Below, in pieces: positions 54,410-62,567 of a stretch of 64,000 nt of DNA. Below the pieces are notes generated by a model, which was not told where the DNA came from, searched no databases, and saw only the letters and a list, made by a program, of their open reading frames with translations. Location of the stretch: NCBI RefSeq assembly GCF_900115865.1, contig NZ_FOXY01000004.1:62001-126000 (forward strand), in the 5' to 3' direction. This stretch comes from Donghicola eburneus. Lineage in GTDB: Bacteria; Pseudomonadota; Alphaproteobacteria; Rhodobacterales; Rhodobacteraceae. Positions within the stretch are counted from its first letter, which is position 1; every line of letters starts with the position of its first letter. Position numbers and translations under genes: made by a program.

Positions 54410-55855
54410 TCAGCGCCCCAGTTCCTGAAGCATCGCGATCAGGGTCTTTGCCCCCTCTTCCAGAACCTCTGGCGCAAAGGCGGTGTAGCCCAAAACGAGC
54501 CCCTGCCGCGGCTCTGGCTGAGTGCTGTAGGCTGACAAAGCCCGCAAGGTCAGGCCCACTTTGGCCCCCGCCGCAGCGATCACCGTATCATGCACGCCCC
54601 TCATCCGAGGCCCCAAAGTGCAGCACAGGTGCATCCCCGCATCCTCGGCATGGGCAATGATCCAGTCTTCATGTCCGGCCAAAGCGTTCCGCAGAACCTC
54701 TTGGCGTTTGGCATAGGTCCGGCGCATACGGCGCAGGTGCGTCGAGAACCCTCCGCTCTCCATGAACCCCGCCAAAGCAGGCTGCGGCACGACAGAGGCC
54801 CGCGCTCCCGTCTCTGCCATCGCGCGGAACAGACCCGGCAAAGTGTGTTCCGGCGCCACCAGATACCCCAAGCGCAAAGCAGGGCTCAGCAGTTTCGAAA
54901 AACTGCCCAGGTAGAACACGCGCCCTGCCCGATCTAGACTTGCCAGAGCCGGTAAGGGCTGCCCGCGATACCGGAATTCGCCGTCATAGTCGTCCTCAAT
55001 AATCCATGCGTTCGACTGGCTGGCCCACTCTAGCGCCGCCGCGCGCCGCGCCAGTGGCAGGGTCGCACCAGTCGGGTACTGCCGAGATGGTGTCAAAACG
55101 GCCAGCTTCGCGCCCTCGGTCGGGGCATTTGCGATATCCAGCCCCTCGCCATCAACAGGGCAGGCTCGAACCTTCATTCCAGCACGGATCAGAGCGGCGC
55201 GCATAGGGGCAAAGCACGGGTCTTCGATCACCACAGGATCACCTGCCGCCAAGAAAGCGCGCGTGATCAATTCAAATCCCTCGGTTGCGCCAGAGGTGAT
55301 GACGACCTGCTCGGGCCGCGCCTGAATACCACGCCAAGCGGACAGATGCGCCGCGATCTGTGCGCGCAAGGGCATCCAGCCCATTGGGTCCGGCACTCCC
55401 GTCAGCGCGGGGTGGGGATAGCGCCATGTCCGCTCTAGGTGCCGTGCCCACTCGACGTGGGGGAAGCTTTCAAGATCCGGTAGCGCAGGTTGGAACGGGC
55501 GCAGCGGTGGCGGAGGCGGCGCAGGCGGCGTCTTCAACTGCTCCGGCGGCAACGCGGGCATGTCAGGCAGATCATCTACCACATACGTTCCCGCACCGCG
55601 CCGCGTTTCCAGATACCCCTCTGCAATCAACTGATCGACCGCCGTCAGCACCGTGATCCGCGAGATCGACAGTTCTGCCGCCAACATCCGGCTCGCTGGC
55701 AGGCGCGCACCCGGGGCAGCCTTACCTTGCTGGATCATGTCGCGCAGCGCCTCGGCCAACTGGACGTGCAAAGGCGTTGCGGCCTCGCGGTCCAGAGACA
55801 ACGCAAACAGGGCGGCCTGAAAATTGGATATGCTATGCGCGGATTTATTGGTCAT
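54410..55855 (-). CDS. MocR/GabR-family regulator with aminotransferase domain
   Basis: 481 residues. N-terminal GntR-type winged helix (about 20-95; LHVQLAEALRDMIQQG, then RLPASRMLAAELSISRITVLTAVDQLIAEGYLETRRGAGTYV in blocks), proline-rich linker (TPPAPPPPPLRPF, 109-121), then a fold type I aminotransferase domain with the PLP lysine Lys321 in YLGSFSKLLSPALR. Probably senses PLP or an amino compound and controls the divergent flavin-binding-type gene that starts 54 bases away. That interval contains TTGGACCTA (minus strand, 55869-55861), similar to sites used by TauR-like members; the match is only suggestive. Confidence 0.92.
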   Translation of the reverse strand: MTNKSAHSISNFQAALFALSLDREAATPLHVQLAEALRDMIQQGKAAPGARLPASRMLAAELSISRITVLTAVDQLIAEGYLETRRGAGTYVVDDLPDMPALPPEQLKTPPAPPPPPLRPFQPALPDLESFPHVEWARHLERTWRYPHPALTGVPDPMGWMPLRAQIAAHLSAWRGIQARPEQVVITSGATEGFELITRAFLAAGDPVVIEDPCFAPMRAALIRAGMKVRACPVDGEGLDIANAPTEGAKLAVLTPSRQYPTGATLPLARRAAALEWASQSNAWIIEDDYDGEFRYRGQPLPALASLDRAGRVFYLGSFSKLLSPALRLGYLVAPEHTLPGLFRAMAETGARASVVPQPALAGFMESGGFSTHLRRMRRTYAKRQEVLRNALAGHEDWIIAHAEDAGMHLCCTLGPRMRGVHDTVIAAAGAKVGLTLRALSAYSTQPEPRQGLVLGYTAFAPEVLEEGAKTLIAMLQELGR

Positions 55856-55909
55856 TTCGATAGGTCCAATATCGCGCTACTCGTCGAGCAACAAGACAGG
55901 AATAGCCCT

Positions 55910-56560
55910 ATGACCCCGACAGAGCGCACCCGCCTGCGCCGTGAGCACCAGCGCGGCAGCTACGACCCGCAGTCCATCTACGACATTTTAGACGCAACGA
56001 CCCAATGCAGCGTTGGGTACACTATTGATGGCAAACCCTACGTCACGCCCACCTTTCACTGGCGCGAGGGTAACCATGTATACTGGCACGGCAGCTCAGC
56101 CAGCCGCATGCTCCGCAAGGCGACTGATGCCGAAGTGTGCCTGAGCGTTCAGATTATTGACGGTTACGTTATGGCGCGCTCCGCGTTCCACCACTCGGCC
56201 AACTATCGGTCTGCGACCCTGTTTGGCCGCGCGTTCAAAGTGCCCGAAGAGGAGAAAGCCGCGCGTCTTGATGCCTTTGTTGAACACCTGTGGCCCGGCC
56301 GGACCGAGGTTCTGCGCCCCATGCAACCGCAAGAAATCAAGGCGACGACAATTCTGGGTCTGGAAATCACAGAAGCCAGTGCCAAGGCCCGCTCGGGTCC
56401 GCCGATCGACGATGACGCCGATTATGGCCTGCCGATCTGGGCCGGTATTATACCGATGACCCAAGTGGTAGGCGCTCCGATCGCGGATCCACGCAACTTG
56501 CCTGACCTAGCGGCACCGGATCACATCATCAATTTCACGCCTGATCGAACGTCAAAGTGA
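55910..56560 (+). CDS. Pyridoxamine 5'-phosphate oxidase-like flavin-binding protein (Pyridox_ox_2)
   Basis: 216 residues from the ATG at 55910 (AGGA upstream). Split-barrel flavoprotein fold: TTQCSVGYTIDGKPYVTPTFHWREGNHVYWHGSSASRMLR (core strands in order, about 41-80), then VCLSVQIIDGYVMARSAFHHSANYRSATLFG. Related proteins are annotated as pyridoxamine 5'-phosphate oxidase family or flavin-nucleotide-binding proteins. Divergent partner of the MocR regulator, typical for genes in PLP or vitamin B6 handling. The catalytic function is unproven. Confidence 0.85.
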   Translation: MTPTERTRLRREHQRGSYDPQSIYDILDATTQCSVGYTIDGKPYVTPTFHWREGNHVYWHGSSASRMLRKATDAEVCLSVQIIDGYVMARSAFHHSANYRSATLFGRAFKVPEEEKAARLDAFVEHLWPGRTEVLRPMQPQEIKATTILGLEITEASAKARSGPPIDDDADYGLPIWAGIIPMTQVVGAPIADPRNLPDLAAPDHIINFTPDRTSK

Positions 56561-56639
56561 TTTTTGTTGAAACATCTGGCACAATAGAGTCGTTACCCAG
56601 TCACACGGGCTAGCATAGCCCCAAGAAGGAACGTGTGAG

Positions 56640-57071
56640 ATGTTTAAAGAATTCCGCGACTTTATTGCCCGCGGCAACGTGATGGACATGGCAGTCGGTA
56701 TCATCGTTGGCGCGGCATTTACTGGCATTGTTCAATCGATTGTTGCTGATCTGATGAACCCGATCATCGCCATTTTCACTGGCGGCATCGACTTCTCGGG
56801 TTGGTTCTATGCACTTGATGGCAACGACTACGCCTCGATCGACGCAGCCAAAGAAGCAGGCGCACCTGTCTTTGCGATTGGCCGCTTCGTCATGGCTGTG
56901 ATCAACTTTCTGATTATCGCATTCGCCGTGTTCATGATGGTCAAAGGCGTGAACCGGATCAAAGAGGCCGCCGTCCAAAAAGAAGAAGAAGCGCCCGTCC
57001 CCGAGAAAAAACCCGTCACACCGCCGGATATCGAGCTGCTGACAGAAATTCGCGATCTGCTGAAGAAATGA
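56640..57071 (+). CDS. mscL: Large-conductance mechanosensitive channel
   Basis: 143 residues. TM1 ([32 protein letters not shown], 15-46 in blocks) lines the pore; a short periplasmic loop; TM2 ([24 protein letters not shown], about 82-105); C-terminal helix ending in EIRDLLKK that bundles the pentamer. Opens under hypo-osmotic shock to release solutes. Ordinary length. The ATG follows GAAGGA closely. A terminator starts 6 bases after the stop. Confidence 0.97.
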   Translation: MFKEFRDFIARGNVMDMAVGIIVGAAFTGIVQSIVADLMNPIIAIFTGGIDFSGWFYALDGNDYASIDAAKEAGAPVFAIGRFVMAVINFLIIAFAVFMMVKGVNRIKEAAVQKEEEAPVPEKKPVTPPDIELLTEIRDLLKK

Positions 57072-57077
57072 AGAAAA

Positions 57078-57110
57078 GGGGCCGGTTGATTGAACCGGCC
57101 CTAGTCTTTT
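57078..57110 (+). terminator. Intrinsic terminator of mscL
   Basis: GGGCCGGTT-GATTG-AACCGGCCC stem, then TAGTCTTTT. The 200 bases that follow before the Lrp gene contain no gene I can support. Confidence 0.8.
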
Positions 57111-57314
57111 GGAGCGATCGGGAGGACCATCCAGAGTTCGGTGAACATCTTGCTGCGGCAAGGCTTCTACGGGTCTGCAACCGGAACCCACCTTGCCAAC
57201 GTCGGCATTCTACCAAAGAGCCCGCGCGGATCGGTTCGAATTCACTGTACCGCAACGCCGTTTTGATGCAGTTTCTTCGTTAGATTTGAACTTTGACGCA
57301 AGAATCTGGATCAG

Positions 57315-57773
57315 ATGACCCTCGACCCGACAGATCGCCGCATCCTTCATACCCTGCAACGCCGCGGGCGCATTTCGAATGCCGAACTCGCCGATGCGAT
57401 CCACCTGTCGGCCTCGGCCTGTCACCGCCGCGTGCAGAGGCTGGAAGAAGACGGCTACATCAAGGATTACGTCGCCCTTCTGGACGCGCGGAAAATGGGA
57501 GTCCCAGCGACCGTGTTCGTTGAGATCACCCTGCAGACACAGGCCGACGACGTGCTAGAGGCCTTTGAGACCGCCGTCAGCCGCGTGCCCGAAGTATTGG
57601 AATGCCATCTGATGGCAGGCAAAGCGGACTACATCCTGAAAGTGGTGGCCGAAAACACCGAGGATTTCGCGCGTATCCACCGCCAGTACCTGACCCGCCT
57701 CCCGGGCGTCGCACAGATGCAAAGCTCTTTTGCCCTGCGGACGGTGTTCAAAACCACCGCCCTGCCGGTTTAA
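57315..57773 (+). CDS. Lrp/AsnC-family transcriptional regulator
   Basis: 152 residues. N-terminal helix-turn-helix (LDPTDRRILHTLQRRGRISNAELADAIHLSASACHRRVQRLEEDGYI, 3-49 in blocks) with recognition helix SASACHRRVQRL; C-terminal RAM ligand-binding domain (VFVEITLQTQADDVLEAFETAVSRVPEVLECHLMAGKADYILKVV). Senses an amino acid or small metabolite and controls transport or catabolism. Its last 4 bases overlap the convergent DUF1523 gene. Possible targets: creatinase or adjacent oxidoreductase, an inference from proximity only. Confidence 0.9.
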   Translation: MTLDPTDRRILHTLQRRGRISNAELADAIHLSASACHRRVQRLEEDGYIKDYVALLDARKMGVPATVFVEITLQTQADDVLEAFETAVSRVPEVLECHLMAGKADYILKVVAENTEDFARIHRQYLTRLPGVAQMQSSFALRTVFKTTALPV

Positions 57774-58420
57774 TCACCCTTGCCGCGCCACCAACGGCGC
57801 AGACGTGCACCGATGCCGTTGGAATAAGTGTCTACAGGCTGCATCTGATCCTCTTCGCTGTCGAAGACGGGGTCCAGACGGCGCGCCTTGAACCTGCGCC
57901 AACGGGCAAAGATCGCTAGGAACAGCACAGCCAAAACGATCAGAATAATGATCGAGGTCCACGGAATGATGCGGACATCAGGCCCCGTGACGACCTTGAG
58001 GCTGGTGGCGTTCGGGTAGATCGAGATGAACTCGTTGCGCCACCCGTAGTGGCGAATGGCCACCCAAGTGGGGTTCGCCTCGTTGCTCTTGGAAATCAGG
58101 TCGCTCGCCCGCGCCTGCAGGTTCGCAGTGTCGAACTTGAAGTAAGGCGGCCAGCCCCAGCCAGTATCCTCGTTGCGATAGATCATCGGCTCGCCATCCT
58201 CGCGGAAGGCCTGAATAAAGAACACATCGCGCGAGGCCGACAGCGCCTGCTGCTCGGTCTCTGGCGAGGCCCAGAAGTACTGGTTCACGTTGGTGAAGTC
58301 CTGCCGCTTTTCATAGGTGTCGGTGATCCGGACAATGTCCGTCTGTGGCAGTGTGTAGTGCAGGAACCCAGCCACAAGCACCCAGAATAAAATGGTAATC
58401 GTCCAACGAATGTAGGCCAA
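57770..58420 (-). CDS. DUF1523-family membrane protein
   Basis: 216 residues if translation starts at the TTG at 58420, which has GGAGG eight bases upstream; an in-frame extension to 58474 has no comparable site. Membrane helices at about 6-24 (TITILFWVLVAGFLHYTL) and 153-173 (TSIIILIVLAVLFLAIFA) enclose a 130-residue periplasmic part (TDIVRITDTYEKR, then NEDTGWGWPPYFKFDTANLQA) that matches DUF1523. The C-terminal tail is basic (RLRRWWRGKGD). Function unknown. Same strand as creatinase, separated by 66 bases with a large hairpin. Confidence 0.85.
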   Translation of the reverse strand: MAYIRWTITILFWVLVAGFLHYTLPQTDIVRITDTYEKRQDFTNVNQYFWASPETEQQALSASRDVFFIQAFREDGEPMIYRNEDTGWGWPPYFKFDTANLQARASDLISKSNEANPTWVAIRHYGWRNEFISIYPNATSLKVVTGPDVRIIPWTSIIILIVLAVLFLAIFARWRRFKARRLDPVFDSEEDQMQPVDTYSNGIGARLRRWWRGKGD

Positions 58421-58441
58421 TGTCAGAGCCTCCGGAAATGT

Positions 58442-58476
58442 CTTTGGCGCCACACTGACGGTCAGGGGCGCCAAAG
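58442..58476. other. Large hairpin between creatinase and DUF1523
   Basis: Perfect 10-bp stem CTTTGGCGCC / GGCGCCAAAG with a 15-base loop that contains a second small palindrome (CTGACGGTCAG). No U-run on the minus strand. It may be a processing or transcript-end structure for creatinase. Confidence 0.55.
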
Positions 58477-58486
58477 TCCAGTGGGG

Positions 58487-59692
58487 TTAGCCCACCACGT
58501 TGGTCTCGGGACCATAGGGATAGCCGGTGATGTTTTCCGCGCCATCCTCGTTGATGACCAAGATATCATGCTCGCGATATCCACCCGCGCCCGACTGGTC
58601 GTTCGGGATCGTCAGCATCGGCTCCATGCTGATCACCATGCCAGGCTCCAGAACGGTGTCGATATCTTCGCGCAATTCAAGCCCTGCCTCGCGCCCATAG
58701 TAGTGCGACAGAACACCAAATGAGTGCCCGTACCCGAAAGTCCGGTACTGCAGCAGGTCCCGCTCGGCAAAGAAAGCGTTAATCTTGTGCGTGACCTCAG
58801 CGCAGCTGACGCCCGGCTTCAGCAAAGACATCCCGTATTCGTGGGCCGCGACGTTGGCCTCCCAGATCTTCAGGCTGGCGGGATCGACCTCCTGGACGAA
58901 CAAGGTCCGTTCCAGCGCGGTGTAGTAACCAGAAATCATAGGGAACGTGTTCAGCGACAGGATGTCCCCGCGCTCCAGCACGCGGCCCGTTACAGGGTTG
59001 TGCGCACCATCAGTGTTGAGGCCAGACTGGAACCAGACCCAAGTATCGCGATACTCGGCATCGGGAAAGCGCTTCGCGATCTCCAGCTCCATGGCATCGC
59101 GGCCTGCCATAGCAACGTCGATCTCGCGCACACCGGCCTTGATCGCATCACGGATGGCGTAACCGCCCACATCTGCCACCTGAGCCCCATGCCGGATCAA
59201 AGCGATCTCTGCCGGCGACTTGTGGAACCGCTGCTTCATCACGGCGGCAGCAATCGGGACGACTGACGCGGGCGACAAGAAGCCCTTCAGTTTCTCCATG
59301 CCCTGCAGTGTCAGGTGATCTTCTTCATAGCCGATTACCTTGCCCGAGCCAGACAGCTGCGCGATCGTGCGCCAGAAGTTATCGCGCTGCCAGTCGGTGT
59401 AAGTGATGTTGTCGCCATAGCAGCGGCGCCACGGTTGACCCGCATCAATCCCTGCACTGACAGTCACGCTCGTTTCGGGCGTGACGACCAACCCGTAGGG
59501 CCGGCCAAAGGCACAGTACAAAAATCCAGAGTAATATGCGATCGAGTGCATGGACGTGAACACAGCCACATCAACCCCCAGATCAGCCATGATCCGGCGC
59601 AAGCCAGTCAAACGGGCCTCGTACTCTTCGGCAGCAAAAGGCAAAACGGCTTCGGTGCCGTTGTGAAAGCGGTAATTTTCGGGACGGTCCAA
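58487..59692 (-). CDS. Creatinase (creatine amidinohydrolase)
   Basis: 401 residues from the TTG at 59692, five bases after a perfect AGGAGGT. The sequence aligns from its first residues with Pseudomonas putida creatinase: FTSMHSIAYYSGFLYC, YTDWQRDNF, DTWVWFQSGLNTDGAHNPVT, YGHSFGVLSHYYGREAGLEL and LEPGMVISMEP are nearly identical. Catalytic His231, Glu261 and Glu357 match the known His232, Glu262 and Glu358. It is a pita-bread (M24) fold that does not use metal and splits creatine into sarcosine and urea. A DAO-family oxidoreductase lies upstream on the same strand; a sarcosine oxidase role for it is possible. The Shine-Dalgarno is buried in an 11-bp hairpin. A frame extension to 59824 exists but lacks family support. 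Confidence 0.93.
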   Translation of the reverse strand: MDRPENYRFHNGTEAVLPFAAEEYEARLTGLRRIMADLGVDVAVFTSMHSIAYYSGFLYCAFGRPYGLVVTPETSVTVSAGIDAGQPWRRCYGDNITYTDWQRDNFWRTIAQLSGSGKVIGYEEDHLTLQGMEKLKGFLSPASVVPIAAAVMKQRFHKSPAEIALIRHGAQVADVGGYAIRDAIKAGVREIDVAMAGRDAMELEIAKRFPDAEYRDTWVWFQSGLNTDGAHNPVTGRVLERGDILSLNTFPMISGYYTALERTLFVQEVDPASLKIWEANVAAHEYGMSLLKPGVSCAEVTHKINAFFAERDLLQYRTFGYGHSFGVLSHYYGREAGLELREDIDTVLEPGMVISMEPMLTIPNDQSGAGGYREHDILVINEDGAENITGYPYGPETNVVG

Positions 59693-59696
59693 TTCA

Positions 59697-59722
59697 GACC
59701 TCCTTTTCCTCAAAAGAAGGTC
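59697..59722 (-). promoter_or_regulatory. Hairpin sequestering the creatinase Shine-Dalgarno
   Basis: Minus strand GACCTTCTTTT-GAGG-AAAAGGAGGTC: an 11-bp stem with one G-U pair and a four-base loop. The 3' arm contains the whole AGGAGGT ribosome binding site, ending five bases before the TTG start. In mRNA this should block initiation until melted. It may be a translational switch (ligand, temperature, or protein). Confidence 0.7.
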
Positions 59723-59875
59723 CCGGCGTACAGGACGAACAAACGCGTTCTGGTGGGCGACGCCATCGCCCCGCGTTGCGCTGGAGATTGCCAGATTTCC
59801 GCATCCTGACAAGCCCTCAAACACCGCCCCACACAGATTTTCGCAACCCGTTCAGTTCGTCCGCGCGCCGTGCGG

Positions 59876-59897
59876 CTTCTTTTTGCAAAAAATACTC
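59876..59897 (+). repeat. 22-nt element, copy D
   Basis: CTTCTTTTTGC-AAA-AAATACTC, 18 bases past the DAO oxidoreductase stop (that gene is on the minus strand). Identical to copies A and E except for the three central bases. Confidence 0.65.
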
Positions 59898-59915
59898 AAT
59901 CGCGCGGCAGTCATC

Positions 59916-60950
59916 TCAGAGGTTATCCTCGACACGGAAGCCCTGCGGGATGCCATCACGTCCCTCCAGCACCAGATCTGCCATAACCCGCGCCACACCC
60001 GGTGCCATGCCGAACCCGATCTTGAACCCGCCATTCGCGATGAACTGACCATCCGCATCGGGCAACGCCCCCAGCATCGGCGCACGGCTCTTGGCCCGCG
60101 GACGGACACCAGCCCACCGCGCCAGAACATGGGCTTCCGCCAACTCGGGCAATGCTGCCCGCGCGCGCTCAATCACCGCCTCCAGCTGATCATCCACCGT
60201 GTCCGGCGCGTCAAACTCCCGCTCGCTGGTTGATCCGACCGCCACGGTCCCATCCGCGTGCGGCACGATATGCAAACTATCCGCATAGAGTTGCGGCAGA
60301 CCGCTACGGTCCAGATCGAACAAGGCCGCCTGCCCTTTGACCCCATTCCCGACAGTCTTGCCGTACTTCTCGGACAGAGCTTTCAGACCCCACCAACCCG
60401 TCGCATGGATCACAGCGCCCTCTTCTGGTCCCTCGGTCACGATCTCTCCGCCCTTGGCCTGAATCGCAGCGACAAGGGCATCGCAGGCCTGCCGCGGATG
60501 CATCCGCCCACTTAATGTGTCGTGGATCAAGTAACCCATCGCAGACACTGGCGCCCAGTCCCCCGCTTCGGCCCTTGGAATCACGCGCCAGACGGCTTGT
60601 CCTTCCCATAACTCGGCGGCAGACACCTCGCGCGCTTTGGCCAATGCCAAGGCACGGTCATCCGCAATCGGCTGCAACCGCCCGTCCCGCGCATGGCCAG
60701 CAGACAAGCCACCTGCCTCTTGGACCTCTGCCCAAAACGCTCCCGCAGCAAGCAGTGACCGAAACTGAAAGTCCTTTTTTGCATTCCAGTTCTCTGGCGT
60801 ATGCGGCGCGAGCGCCCCTACAATTCCGCCTGAACTTCCAGCCCCCGGCCCAAAAGGATCAATGACACGCACCTTGGCCCCGCGCCGCACGCATTCCCAT
60901 GCGATCGCCAGACCAAAGGCCCCCGCCCCGTACACTGTGATTTCGGCCAT
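59916..60950 (-). CDS. DAO-family FAD-dependent oxidoreductase (glycine-oxidase-like or MnmC oxidase-like)
   Basis: 344 residues from the ATG at 60950; upstream in-frame sequence has no family match. ITVYGAGAFGLAIAWECVRRG (4-24) is the FAD dinucleotide-binding fold with Gly8, Gly10 and Gly13. HIVPHADGTVAVGSTSEREF and RWAGVRPRAKSRAPMLGALPD are substrate-binding strands shared by glycine oxidase (ThiO), sarcosine oxidase and the oxidase half of MnmC. It is divergent from mnmD (62 bases), and 223 bases upstream of creatinase on the same strand. Two roles compete: removing the carboxymethyl group of tRNA wobble uridine, or oxidising sarcosine from creatinase. Sequence alone does not decide. Confidence 0.8.
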   Translation of the reverse strand: MAEITVYGAGAFGLAIAWECVRRGAKVRVIDPFGPGAGSSGGIVGALAPHTPENWNAKKDFQFRSLLAAGAFWAEVQEAGGLSAGHARDGRLQPIADDRALALAKAREVSAAELWEGQAVWRVIPRAEAGDWAPVSAMGYLIHDTLSGRMHPRQACDALVAAIQAKGGEIVTEGPEEGAVIHATGWWGLKALSEKYGKTVGNGVKGQAALFDLDRSGLPQLYADSLHIVPHADGTVAVGSTSEREFDAPDTVDDQLEAVIERARAALPELAEAHVLARWAGVRPRAKSRAPMLGALPDADGQFIANGGFKIGFGMAPGVARVMADLVLEGRDGIPQGFRVEDNL

Positions 60951-61012
60951 TGCCAAAACTCCGACTTCCCGCCAATTCTCGGCTATTGCCCCCTTCGCTA
61001 AAGGATTTTTCC

Positions 61013-61690
61013 ATGCAGAGCCAGAATGCTGCCGAGCTGGATTGGCGCGATGGCACAATCCCAGTGTCCCGCCAGTTCGACGATCCCTATTTTTCGATCG
61101 AGAACGGCATGGCCGAGACAGCATATGTGTTCTTGCAAGGCAACGGCCTGCCTGACCGCTTTCGGCCTGACTTCCATATCGCAGAACTGGGGTTTGGCAC
61201 GGGTTTGAATCTGCTGATGACTTTGTCCCTCTGGCGGCGGTCGGGACAAACGGGCCGCCTGCATTTCACCACCTTCGAAGCCTTTCCAATGGCCCAGCCC
61301 GATATGATGCGGGCGCTGGCTGCGTTCCCCGATATCATGCCCTTGGCCGAAGAACTGTCGGATCACTTAGGCACGCCTCGGTTCGAGACCGCCGATCTGT
61401 CGTTTACGATGGTCCTAGGCGATGCCCGCGAAACCCTGCAAAATTGGCAGGGTGCCGCAGATGCGTGGTTCCTTGACGGGTTCTCGCCCGCAAAAAATCC
61501 CCAACTCTGGGAAGCATCACTGATGACCGCAGTCGCGCAGCACACGAAGGCTGGCGGAACCGCAGCCACTTACACTGCCGCAGGCTTTGTCCGCCGCAAT
61601 CTGACCGAAGCAGGCTTTACCGTCGAACGTATCCCCGGCTATGGCCGCAAACGGCACATGACCGTCGCCCACATCCCAGAGGCCAAATGA
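61013..61690 (+). CDS. mnmD: tRNA 5-methylaminomethyl-2-thiouridine methyltransferase MnmD
   Basis: 225 residues from the ATG at 61013 (AAAGGA upstream); an in-frame ATG at 60950 is earlier but lies in the divergent start region. SAM-binding IAELGFGTGLNLL (56-68), and DAWFLDGFSPAKNPQLW near 150-170 is the DGFSP-like signature of MnmD. It methylates nm5s2U34 to mnm5s2U34 in tRNAs for Lys, Glu and Gln. In E. coli it is fused to an FAD oxidase as MnmC; here it is standalone, with an FAD oxidoreductase directly opposite. Its stop overlaps the exporter gene start as ATGA. Confidence 0.92.
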   Translation: MQSQNAAELDWRDGTIPVSRQFDDPYFSIENGMAETAYVFLQGNGLPDRFRPDFHIAELGFGTGLNLLMTLSLWRRSGQTGRLHFTTFEAFPMAQPDMMRALAAFPDIMPLAEELSDHLGTPRFETADLSFTMVLGDARETLQNWQGAADAWFLDGFSPAKNPQLWEASLMTAVAQHTKAGGTAATYTAAGFVRRNLTEAGFTVERIPGYGRKRHMTVAHIPEAK

Positions 61691-62562
61691 CACAGCAAAA
61701 CACCCGCCTCGGCATCGCACTAATGGTCCTGACCACCTTTATCTTTGCGGTACAGGACGGCCTGTCGCGTCACTTGGCGGAAAACTACAGCGTCTTCATG
61801 GTCGTCATGATCCGATACTGGTTCTTTGCCGCCTTCGTGATAACCATCGCGACCCGCAAAGCGGGCGGCCTGCGGGCCGCTGCCGCAACGAGCCAGCCTC
61901 TGGTCCAAGGCTTCCGCGGCCTCCTCCTCGCTTTCGAGATTTGCGTCATGGTCACGGGCTTCGTCTACCTCGGCCTTGTCGAAAGCCACGCGGTCTTTGC
62001 AACCTATCCCCTTCTGGTCGCGGCCCTCTCTGGCCCCGTATTAGGAGAATCCGTCGGATGGCGCCGCTGGTTGGCCATCGCCATCGGCTTTGTCGGCGTT
62101 CTCATCATTCTAGAGCCCGGCTTCGGCGTTTTCTCTCCTTACGCTCTCATCCCTCTGGCCGCTGCCTTGATGTTCGCGCTGTATGGTCTGCTGACCCGCT
62201 ATGTCGCGCGCAAAGACAGTTCTGCGACCAGCTTCTTCTGGACTGGCACGACTGGCGCGGTTGCAATGACCGCGATCGGCATCTGGTTCTGGGAGCCGAT
62301 GACGGCGCCAGATTGGGGCTGGATGATCACGCTTTGCCTAACAGGGGCAGCAGGCCACTATACTCTGATCAAAGTCTACGAGGTCGCCGAAGCAAGCTCG
62401 GTCCAGCCCTTTGCCTACCTGCAACTCGTCTTTGCCTCGACCCTCGGCATTCTGGTGTTCGGCGAAACCATCCGCCTGAACGTCGCTATCGGCGTTGCAA
62501 TCATCCTCTGCGCAGGGCTCTTCACGCTCTGGCGGGCGCAACAAAAAGCGCAAGAAAGCTAA
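61687..62562 (+). CDS. DMT-superfamily (EamA) exporter
   Basis: 291 residues with ten predicted membrane helices, as two EamA repeats of about 140 residues (first near 5-130, second near 150-285). The loop after helix 2 carries RYWFFAAFVITIA and the second repeat begins GIALMVL-like. Drug/metabolite transporters of this group export amino acids, purines or unknown metabolites. Translationally coupled to mnmD (ATGA overlap), though a link in function is not evident. Confidence 0.88.
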   Translation: MTQQNTRLGIALMVLTTFIFAVQDGLSRHLAENYSVFMVVMIRYWFFAAFVITIATRKAGGLRAAAATSQPLVQGFRGLLLAFEICVMVTGFVYLGLVESHAVFATYPLLVAALSGPVLGESVGWRRWLAIAIGFVGVLIILEPGFGVFSPYALIPLAAALMFALYGLLTRYVARKDSSATSFFWTGTTGAVAMTAIGIWFWEPMTAPDWGWMITLCLTGAAGHYTLIKVYEVAEASSVQPFAYLQLVFASTLGILVFGETIRLNVAIGVAIILCAGLFTLWRAQQKAQES

Positions 62563-62567
62563 GAACG

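Noticed and set aside
57016-57255. 79-codon minus-strand frame between mscL and Lrp
   Set aside because: It overlaps the mscL 3' end and terminator, lacks a ribosome binding site and has shadow composition.
57190-57300. tRNA-like T-loop (GGTTCGAATTC) before the Lrp gene
   Set aside because: No acceptor stem, anticodon arm or CCA-like end can be formed around it.
58487-59692. M24 fold gene as the DMSP lyase DddP
   Set aside because: DddP is common in roseobacters and shares the fold, but the sequence follows creatinase motif by motif, including the catalytic His, Glu and Glu positions.
59693-59824. N-terminal extension of creatinase to an upstream start
   Set aside because: The extra 44 residues do not match the family, while the TTG at 59692 has a perfect Shine-Dalgarno and gives the normal length.
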